Assembly: GCA_013306675.1 (NCBI GenBank)
Contig: JABLUY010000152.1
Coordinates: 1 to 64,000, forward strand
Source of the DNA: Thraustochytrium sp. TN22
Taxonomy: Eukaryota > Sar > Bigyra > Thraustochytrida > Thraustochytriidae
DNA: 64,000 nt
Reading direction: 5' to 3'
Below the pieces are notes generated by a model. The model made no database searches and was not told the DNA's origin. It saw only the letters and a list, made by a program, of their open reading frames with translations. Both the position numbers and the translations under genes were made by a program. Shown here one piece after another: positions 53,215 to 60,571 of this stretch. How positions within the stretch are numbered: position 1 is the first letter of the stretch; every line of letters starts with the position of its first letter.

Positions 53215-55863
53215 ATGGCGGAGAAGCGGATGGCGGCGGCGGTGGCGGTAGCGGTGGCCATGGCGGCGGCGGTGGGCCGCGGCACGGCGCAAATTGTGAC
53301 GCCCAGGGTGATCGGCGGCAGCCTCACGGAGGAGGGCGAGATTGACTGGATCGTGAACCTGCAGGTGGGCGCGCTCTATGGGTCGAGCCTGATGGACGAC
53401 TTCTTGTGCGGCGGTAGCCTCATCGCGCCCGGATGGGTGCTGACGGCGGCGCACTGCGTTGTGAGCTTCCCTGTGCAGGGCGAGCAGGCGGTCGAGTCGA
53501 CGACTGGCATCCGCGTCATCCTGGGTCAGCGCGACCTGAACGGCGCCGTGGAGGCGGGCCGCGAGGTGCGCACGGTGGTGGATGCCTACGTTCATCCGGA
53601 CTACGACGCGACGGAAATGACGAATGATATTGCGCTGCTCAAGCTGAACCGAGACGTGAACGGTGTGCACTACCCAAACGTCCTGCAGGCCTCCCGCTTT
53701 GAGAGAGATGACGTCCCACTGACCGTGTCGGGCTGGGGCTATAGCGCAGTGGACAGTGGCGGCGGCTCGTACTATGGCTCCTATCACCACTACGCGCACG
53801 ACGCCAAGTCGGAGAAGGAGGTCGCTTCGGCGGAGGCGGCAGTGAACTCGAGAAATGCGTCCGCGATGGACAAGGCGGCTGCGATGGAGCTCATGCAGGC
53901 GGACAAGGAGCACGCTCAGGAGATCCGCGCGCAAGAAGGCGACGTCATCGGCGAGCTGCGCAGCGTGGAGGTGCCCTTCATCTCGTATTCGCAGTGCGTT
54001 GGCCAGCGGTCGGGCTACATCAAAGAGGAGATTGACCGCAAGTCAATGATCTGCGCGGGCTCCTTTGTGGGCGGGATCGATTCGTGCCAGGGCGATAGCG
54101 GCGGCCCGCTGTACGCGGACGGCGGCCTCGGCGAGCAGTACCTGGTGGGCATTGTGTCTTGGGGCTACGGCTGTGCGCAGCCCACGTACCCGGGCATTTA
54201 CACGCGCGTCTCCAGCTACACGAAGTGGATCAAGGGCATCGTGGACCAGGACCTCGTGGACGGCGCGCCGCCCGAGAGCCTGCTCACGACGCCGCCAACC
54301 CCGGCGCCCACCCCCAAGCCGCGCTTCCAAGACACCACCGTGGCTTCGAGCGCAAACACCAAGCTGGTGGGCGCGAACCCGGGCTACCTCTTCTTCCAGC
54401 CAGCCGGCGAGAGCGCCTACCGCTACGTGGGCTCAAACCCGTTCTTTGGCGACGCCGAGGCGCGCGTGGCCTGTCGCAACCTCGGCTTCGCCGACGGCGC
54501 CTTCCGCTGGGACCTCGTCAGCGGCGCTGCCTCGGTCCCGTCCAAGTACAAGGCCTTCCCCGACATCTTTCGCTGCAAGGGCAGCGAGGCGTCGCTGCAG
54601 GATTGCGAGACGCGGACCATCGCGGAGTACATCGACGCCAATGGCACGCCCACGTGGGCCGACCCCGACGAGCAGGAGCCAGTCATGATCGAGTGCTACG
54701 AGACCGCCTCGCCCACACGCGCACCGGTGCCGACGCCGCCGGCCGGTGTCTCCGCCTCGGCCACGGGCGACTTCATCGTCACGAGTCAGTTCGCGCGCCT
54801 GCGCCGCCACAGAGACGCTGGCGTCTCGGCGAGCGGGTCCGAGTACGGTCGACTCGAAGTGTACTACCACGGCGAGTGGACCACGGTGTGCCAGGCCAGG
54901 GAGTCCAGCAGCCGCCCACTGGATGCCGCCACCCTCGAGGTGGCCTGCAAGAGCATGGGCTTCACGGGCGTATCCGACGCCAGGCGGGCCAACGACGTGA
55001 GCTTCAACAAGGACCGCATTGAGGCCTGCGGCATTGGCACAATCCAGTGCAACGGCTTTGAGGACAACTTGCTTCAGTGCGAGCACTATGCTCTCGACTC
55101 CGGCGACCACACGGACGACGTCTTTCTACTGTGCAGCAACGACACCAACTCTCCCACGGCCTTTCCGACGCTTGCGCCCCCGACACCCAAGCCCACGCCC
55201 CTATCCGCGAACCCCGTCGCCTCCGGCACCAAACTGCGCCTTCTCTACGACAACCCAGGCATGCTTCAGATGCGCTACAAGAAGAAGTGGCTCACCCTCT
55301 GCGCCGACAATTTCAACTGGGCCGAGCGCGACGTGGCCTGCCGGAACCTCGGCTTTGCGGGCACCGACCGCCTCGACAGGACCAGGTTCTCCTCCTTCGA
55401 CTTTGATGACGACCAGCCCATCGGCGGAGTCACTTGCCAAGGCGACGAGCAGAAGCTCGTCGACTGCGACGTCCGATCGCCCACGGAGGCTTCCTGCTCC
55501 AGGGCCAACGTCGGCTGCGCCGACGACGTGCAGCCACCCATCCTCACGCGCCTCGTGGATGCGGATATCGCGTACGGCTATATCTCTGGAATTGTGCACG
55601 TCTCCCTGGACGACGGCGCGACCTGGGGACTTCCGTGCGACGACGGCATCTACGAAGAAGAGGCTAATGTCATCTGCCGCTCGCTCGGCCACGGGAACGG
55701 GCAGCTCGTTTATGGCGATGAATACTCCAACTCCGGCCTCGAGATTGTCATGGACGACATCGTGTGCCCTGACGGCACCGAATCCGACCTCAGCAAGTGC
55801 TTCTACACCTCGAACCACAACTGTGTCGAGTCAGAGGCCATCCGCATCTCGTGCAAACTTTAG
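53215..55863 (+). CDS. Protease-SRCR paralogue 3, C-terminally truncated
   Basis: Intronless, 882 residues; the start is the ATG at 53215, with Met6 an equally good alternative. Signal peptide 1-25, propeptide ending VTPR before VIGG. The triad is complete: His80, Asp138 (TNDIALLKL), Ser295 (CQGDSGGPL), pocket Asp289. The insertion at about 178-245 has a Gly/Tyr/His start and then an Ala/Glu/Lys-rich helix (EKEVASAEAAV, DKAAAMELMQADKEHAQEI). Four SRCR-like domains follow (VACRNLGFADG, VACKSMGFTG, VACRNLGFAG, VICRSLGHGNG). The gene stops with TAG at 55,861-55,863, directly after the fourth SRCR. Reading past it, the same frame continues with PTPPPTP, RDDLQIVAAQGE and LVAYGQGAL, matching the extra C-terminal domain of paralogues 2 and 4. 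The stop is therefore a secondary loss. The remaining protein is complete through SRCR4 and may be functional. Confidence 0.93.
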   Translation: MAEKRMAAAVAVAVAMAAAVGRGTAQIVTPRVIGGSLTEEGEIDWIVNLQVGALYGSSLMDDFLCGGSLIAPGWVLTAAHCVVSFPVQGEQAVESTTGIRVILGQRDLNGAVEAGREVRTVVDAYVHPDYDATEMTNDIALLKLNRDVNGVHYPNVLQASRFERDDVPLTVSGWGYSAVDSGGGSYYGSYHHYAHDAKSEKEVASAEAAVNSRNASAMDKAAAMELMQADKEHAQEIRAQEGDVIGELRSVEVPFISYSQCVGQRSGYIKEEIDRKSMICAGSFVGGIDSCQGDSGGPLYADGGLGEQYLVGIVSWGYGCAQPTYPGIYTRVSSYTKWIKGIVDQDLVDGAPPESLLTTPPTPAPTPKPRFQDTTVASSANTKLVGANPGYLFFQPAGESAYRYVGSNPFFGDAEARVACRNLGFADGAFRWDLVSGAASVPSKYKAFPDIFRCKGSEASLQDCETRTIAEYIDANGTPTWADPDEQEPVMIECYETASPTRAPVPTPPAGVSASATGDFIVTSQFARLRRHRDAGVSASGSEYGRLEVYYHGEWTTVCQARESSSRPLDAATLEVACKSMGFTGVSDARRANDVSFNKDRIEACGIGTIQCNGFEDNLLQCEHYALDSGDHTDDVFLLCSNDTNSPTAFPTLAPPTPKPTPLSANPVASGTKLRLLYDNPGMLQMRYKKKWLTLCADNFNWAERDVACRNLGFAGTDRLDRTRFSSFDFDDDQPIGGVTCQGDEQKLVDCDVRSPTEASCSRANVGCADDVQPPILTRLVDADIAYGYISGIVHVSLDDGATWGLPCDDGIYEEEANVICRSLGHGNGQLVYGDEYSNSGLEIVMDDIVCPDGTESDLSKCFYTSNHNCVESEAIRISCKL

Positions 55864-56100
55864 CCAACGCCCCCGCCCACGCCCGACGCGCGCGATGACC
55901 TGCAGATCGTCGCCGCGCAGGGCGAGACCGTCTCCTACAATGGCATCACACTGGTCGCCTACGGCCAGGGCGCCTTGCAGACCTCCGCCTTCCACCTTCG
56001 TCTGCGAGGCGGCCTCCTTCCCCGGGCCCATCCCTGCCAGCACCGAGCACGTCTGCTCCATCCTTGACGGCGCTCGAATAGCTTCCTCTTCAAATTAGAT
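55864..56100 (+). pseudogene. Remnant of the lost C-terminal domain of paralogue 3
   Basis: Directly after the stop of paralogue 3 the sequence still encodes RDDLQIVAAQGETVSYNG and LVAYGQGAL, corresponding to RDDLVVLAAQGE and ILAYGYGDF of paralogue 2. Further on, in another frame, FVCEAASFPGPIPAS and HVCSIL match ILCAASSFSMPIPAT and DCSFLPL. The start of the domain (the VRFGS to GDRLCS part) is missing and there is at least one frame change, so the domain is dead. Confidence 0.85.
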
Positions 56101-56613
56101 TGTCAACATACACCGCACGTGCAAAAACCGCTCGAGTTCTGCGCGGACCTGGACTCGGCAAAGGCCGCGCCCAGCGACCAAGCCGTGAGCCATCTCCGAC
56201 TCGGCGCCGCGCCGTGTCGGAGTCGGCAGCACCCAAGTGGCTCCCCGCAAATCGTGCGAGTTCCACGCGGACCTGAACACGGACAAGGCCGCGGCCGTGC
56301 TCAGCGATCTCGAGGAGTTCGGGCAGGATGGCCTCCGCGCGCGCCGCGGCCGCTGCCCGCGACTCGGACGCGAGGGTAAAATCTAACAAAGACTTGGAGG
56401 CAAGCGGCGGCGGCGGCGACGACCGTGAGCCGAGCGGAGGACTCGGCGTCCGAGACGCGTTTCAGGAGAATGCGCGACAAGGACGGCGCGCGCCGCCGTC
56501 GAGGTCGTCGGGAGAATGGATGCGCACTCGGCGCGAGAGACGGAGCGAGCGAACTCGCGAGCAAACATCGATCGATCGGAGCTGCGCGAGGCCAAGAAGA
56601 GGCGGTCGCGAGG
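56101..56613. other. Spacer before paralogue 4 with a weak 120-bp duplication
   Basis: Two related segments lie about 120 bp apart: CGAGTTCTGCGCGGACCTGG at about 56,131 and CGAGTTCCACGCGGACCTGA at about 56,249, each followed by CGGNNAAGGCCGCG. The second reads EFHADLNTDKAAAVLSDLEEFGQDG in one frame, which looks protein-like but has no start and a stop close upstream. It may be a relic of deleted coding DNA. The rest is leader of paralogue 4. Confidence 0.45.
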
Positions 56614-59600
56614 ATGCCGGGCCTGCACGTGGCGAGCTTGACGCTTCTTGCGGCGGCGGCACTGGCAGGGACGGCCGCTCCCGCCAGCGCCGCGACCATG
56701 CCGAGGGTGATCGGAGGGACGCTGGCGGAGGACGACGATGCGACGGATTGGATTGTGAACGTGCAGGCCGGCCAGCTGGCGGGGGCTAGCCTGATGGATG
56801 ACTTTATCTGCGGCGGTAGCCTGATCGCGCCCGGCTGGGTACTGACGGCGGCGCACTGCGTCATGTACTTTCGAGTGCAAGGCGAGCAGGGCGTCGAGTC
56901 GACTGCCGGGCTGCGCGTCATCCTCGGCCAGCGCGACTTGGCCGGTGCCGTGGAGGCCGGTCGCGAGGTGCGCACGGTCGTGGATGCCTTCGTGCACCCC
57001 GGTTTCGATGGCAATGACCTCTCGAACGATCTCGCTCTGCTCAAGCTGAACCGCGACGTGCATGGTGTGAGCTACCCGAATGTGCTCCAGGCCCGCAAGT
57101 TCGAGAAGGATGGCGTGATGCTCACAGTCTCAGGCTGGGGTTGGAGTACCGTGGACGACAACTACTACGGTTATTACTACTTCCCACTGGCACACGCCGC
57201 GGCCACCGACGGCACTCGACCCGGACGCTCTGCGCGACCCGAGAGCGCCACGAGCATGTCTGGTAGACCGAGAGCGGAGGCGCTGAACAAGCTTAGGGCA
57301 GACAAGAAGCGCCTCGCGGGGGACGGCGATGGCAATGGGTTCAACGTCGGCGAACTGCGGAGCGCGCACGTGCCCTACCTCTCCTACTCGCGCTGCATCG
57401 GCGACGAGTCTGGCTACTGGCCCGATGAGATCGACCGCAGCTCCATGATCTGCGCGGGGAGCTTCGCGGGGAGCTACGACTCTTGCTACGGCGACAGCGG
57501 CGGCCCGCTCTACGCTGACGGGGGGGGCGGCCAACAGTATCTAGTGGGCATCGTGTCCTGGGGCTACGGCTGCGCAAACCCCACCTACCCCGGCGTCTAC
57601 ACGCGTCTCTCCCGCTACGCTGGCTGGATCAAGCGGACGGTGGACCAGGACCTCGTGCGGGGCTCGCCGCCGGCCAACCTCTTCGCATTGCCTCCCACGC
57701 CCGCACCCACGCGCAAGCCCCGCTTCCGCGATCGCACTGTAGCGTCATCGAAGAGCACCAAGCTGGTGGGCGATAATCCGGGGTTCTTGATGTTCAAGCC
57801 AGCTGGCGAGCGCGCGTATCGCCACGTTGAAGCCAACATCTTCTTTGGCGAGCCCGAGGCTCGCGTCGCCTGTCGCGACCTCGGCTTTGCGGACGGCGTC
57901 TTCCGCTGGGACCTCATCAGCAACGCGCCGCCCATTCCCTCCAAGTACAAGCCCTTCGGCGCCCTCTTCCGTTGCAAGGGCACCGAGGCCTCCCTCTTGG
58001 CCTGTGACACCCCCAGCAAAGAGGAGCTTCTGGACGCCACGCAGGGCTACGACTCCTCTTGGGTGGACTACGAGAGTCAACAAGAGCCGGCAATCGTCGA
58101 GTGCTTCGCGACGGCCTCGCCGTCGCGTGCGCCCGTGCCTACACCGCAGGCAGGCGTCACGATCTCCTCCTCCGGCAAGTTCATCGCCACGAGCCCTTTC
58201 ATGCGTCTGCGGCGTCGCGTAGATGCCGCAGTGAGCGCAAGCGTGGGCGAGGCGGAGTACGGCCGCATCGAGGTGTACCACCATGGCACGTGGACCTCCG
58301 TGTGCCAGGGCCTCTCCTGGTCTGGGACGCTGGACCAGCCCACCAGGACCGTCGCTTGCCGGAGCCTGGGCTACACCGGTCTGGCCGATGCAAGGCGTCT
58401 CCCGGAGGCGACCTTCCGCAAGGACCGCGTGGCTGCCTGCGCCGTCGGGACCATCAAGTGCAGCGGCTTTGAGAACCACTTGCTCGAGTGCGAGCGCTTC
58501 CCTGTCAGCGCTGGCGACCCGAATCACTCCGACGACGTCTTTCTGCGCTGCACGAATGAGACTGCGCGGCCAACCGCGCACCCCACGCGGCGGCCCACGC
58601 GGGCTCCGACCCCCCCGACGCATGCACCGACGGCCGCTCCTATAGTTGTGGTTGCGTCGAGCGACGAGTTGCGTCTCCTCACGGACAACCCTGGCTTGCT
58701 CGAGGTGATGCACGACAATCAGTGGACAACAGTCTGTGCCAACAACTTCGACTCCAAGGAGCGGAGCGTGGCGTGCAAGAGCCTCGGCTTCAACGACACG
58801 GGCCGCCTGGACCGCGACACCTTTGCGATCGACTGGTCGTACGCCCAGGCGATCGGGTCAGTTCATTGCGAGGGCAATGAGACCAGGCTCAGCGATTGCA
58901 GCTTCAGTTCGGTGTTCATGACATCCTGCACCAGGGTGCAGCTCAGCTGCGTTGAAGTGGCACCCCCGCCGATATTGACGCGCCTTGAGGAGTTTGAGGT
59001 GCATCACCACCAGGGGAAACAAGTCATCACTGGCTTCGTCCACGTCTCCCTCGACAATGGACGAACCTGGGGACTCCCATGCGACGACGGCACAAGCAGC
59101 CTCGAGGTAGCGGTCATTTGTCGATCGCTCGGCTACCTGCCGGGCTGGCTCGACGACTTCTGGGGCTACTACGGCTGGTATGGCCCCTCGCCACCTGAAT
59201 CCGACCTCGACTTTGTCATGAGTCACATCCGATGCAGAGGTAACGAGCCCGACCTCACCTCCTGCTCGTACGATGCCAATTTTGACTACTGCGATCGCTT
59301 CGACGCCATGCACATCACGTGCGAGGTCCCGCCCACGCCACCTCCCACTCCCGGGACCACCTTTACGTGCGCGGAGGGCGAATTTTGCACTGCGCCCGAG
59401 GCTGGCATCGTGCGCTTCGGTTCCAACTCTAGCTACGGGGTTGTTCTCCTACCTGGTTCGACTTCCTTCGTTTGCTCTGCAGGCGTCGTCGGCTTCGATC
59501 CGCCCGGAAGCGGCGCGCTCGGTGACCGTCTGTGCTCCTTCGACCCGCTCAAGGGCGACGGTCAACTCGCGCTCCTTGGTGCCGAGGGCGAGGACCTAGA

Positions 59601-59769
59601 CGTCCCCAGCGATGGCCTTCTCGCCTACGGCAGCGGCAACTTCCACGCTTACCTGCTCGTTTCCGCCGGCGACTCTATTCTTTGTGCGCAGTCCTCCTTT
59701 CCGTCGCTCATTCCGGCCAGCTCCGCCACAACTAGTAGGGTCCGAGTCTGCTCTTTTTTGCCACTCTGA
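56614..59769 (+). CDS. Protease-SRCR paralogue 4 with extra C-terminal domain
   Basis: Intronless, 1051 residues, the longest member. The ATG at 56614 opens a signal peptide (1-27); the propeptide is about four residues, ending MPR before VIGG. The triad is complete: His81, Asp139 (SNDLALLKL), Ser295 (CYGDSGGPL), pocket Asp289. The insertion at about 178-245 starts Tyr-rich (DDNYYGYYYF) and becomes Arg/Ser/Ala-rich and basic. Four SRCR-like domains follow (VACRDLGFADG, VACRSLGYTG, VACKSLGFND, VICRSLGYLPG). The third linker is long and Pro/Thr-rich (TRRPTRAPTPPTHAPTAAP), suggesting O-glycosylation. The C-terminal domain, from about nucleotide 59,390, has AGIVRFGSNSSYGVVLLPGS, FVCSAGVVGFDPP, GALGDRLCSF, GSGNFHAYLLVSAGDSILCA and ends CSFLPL, clearly homologous to that of paralogue 2. 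Confidence 0.93.
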   Translation: MPGLHVASLTLLAAAALAGTAAPASAATMPRVIGGTLAEDDDATDWIVNVQAGQLAGASLMDDFICGGSLIAPGWVLTAAHCVMYFRVQGEQGVESTAGLRVILGQRDLAGAVEAGREVRTVVDAFVHPGFDGNDLSNDLALLKLNRDVHGVSYPNVLQARKFEKDGVMLTVSGWGWSTVDDNYYGYYYFPLAHAAATDGTRPGRSARPESATSMSGRPRAEALNKLRADKKRLAGDGDGNGFNVGELRSAHVPYLSYSRCIGDESGYWPDEIDRSSMICAGSFAGSYDSCYGDSGGPLYADGGGGQQYLVGIVSWGYGCANPTYPGVYTRLSRYAGWIKRTVDQDLVRGSPPANLFALPPTPAPTRKPRFRDRTVASSKSTKLVGDNPGFLMFKPAGERAYRHVEANIFFGEPEARVACRDLGFADGVFRWDLISNAPPIPSKYKPFGALFRCKGTEASLLACDTPSKEELLDATQGYDSSWVDYESQQEPAIVECFATASPSRAPVPTPQAGVTISSSGKFIATSPFMRLRRRVDAAVSASVGEAEYGRIEVYHHGTWTSVCQGLSWSGTLDQPTRTVACRSLGYTGLADARRLPEATFRKDRVAACAVGTIKCSGFENHLLECERFPVSAGDPNHSDDVFLRCTNETARPTAHPTRRPTRAPTPPTHAPTAAPIVVVASSDELRLLTDNPGLLEVMHDNQWTTVCANNFDSKERSVACKSLGFNDTGRLDRDTFAIDWSYAQAIGSVHCEGNETRLSDCSFSSVFMTSCTRVQLSCVEVAPPPILTRLEEFEVHHHQGKQVITGFVHVSLDNGRTWGLPCDDGTSSLEVAVICRSLGYLPGWLDDFWGYYGWYGPSPPESDLDFVMSHIRCRGNEPDLTSCSYDANFDYCDRFDAMHITCEVPPTPPPTPGTTFTCAEGEFCTAPEAGIVRFGSNSSYGVVLLPGSTSFVCSAGVVGFDPPGSGALGDRLCSFDPLKGDGQLALLGAEGEDLDVPSDGLLAYGSGNFHAYLLVSAGDSILCAQSSFPSLIPASSATTSRVRVCSFLPL

Positions 59770-60571
59770 TGATGGATCCCAGGATCAGTCGTCATGATCA
59801 GAGACTTTCCCTGCCACTGCGCCCGTGACAAAGAACGCCAGCACCAAAACCAAGCCACCAGCATTGCACATCACTGACCCGGCTGCAATGCGCCCGTGGC
59901 GGACCCTGCAGTCCGTCCGGCTGCGACCAAGCTCAGCACTGCAAGGAGTCTTTTCACCGTCAGCGCTTGCCACGCTAGCTTAGTTCTGCAGCTGCAGGGG
60001 CACGCTGCCGACGCCTTGCGCGCCGACACGCGGCGAGCTCGGACCCGCGTCACGTGGCACGGCTCCTGATCCCAGTCACGTTCCTGGACCAACCTACCTA
60101 CGGTCCCGGTGGGCCGACCGCCGAGTACCCCCGGCCTAATAAGAAACTCCTGTGGTCTCCCCACGTTCAAGTTGTGGTGCACTGCGATCAAGATCAAAAC
60201 CACGCGCGACGCGCGCCTGCCTGTCGCCTTCGAGTTCGCCTTGGCGCGTGCGTGCAGGGCATCGCGAGGCGCCTTCGCGCACGCACGCGCGCGCACGCGA
60301 GCGAGCGAGCTCGTCATGCTCGCTGCTCGCCTGCGATGAAGCAGGACTGGACGGGCCCGGCCGGATGGACGCGGCGCGCATAGGACGTACATGGGCACGT
60401 GCACGCACCAAGCCACCAGGTCGCCCCGGCGCGATCAAGTCGCGGCAGCAGAACCGAAACCAAGGCGCAAACGGAGGAGGAGCGGAGGGAGCTGAAGAGC
60501 GGGGCGCGCGGTCGCCCGCCCCGCCCGCGCGCTGGGGCCGAGGCCGCGGCCGGGCAAGAGCTCGAGCGAGA
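59770..60571. other. Spacer between paralogues 4 and 5
   Basis: About 800 bases with no supported gene. A CGCGCACGC-rich tract lies at about 60,275-60,310. The frame of paralogue 5 is open back to 60,152, but that part is Arg/Ser-rich leader without a signal sequence. Confidence 0.45.

Noticed and set aside
53071-53934. Minus-strand frames of 250-390 residues lying opposite the five protease-SRCR genes
   Set aside because: They mirror the conserved plus-strand genes, recur at the same place in each paralogue because the template is duplicated, and encode His/Arg/Val-rich sequence without a family match.
56119-56379. Possible small gene encoding EFHADLNTDKAAAVLSDLEEF before paralogue 4
   Set aside because: No start codon, stop close upstream, and the segment is one half of an imperfect 120-bp duplication; kept only as a note on the spacer.
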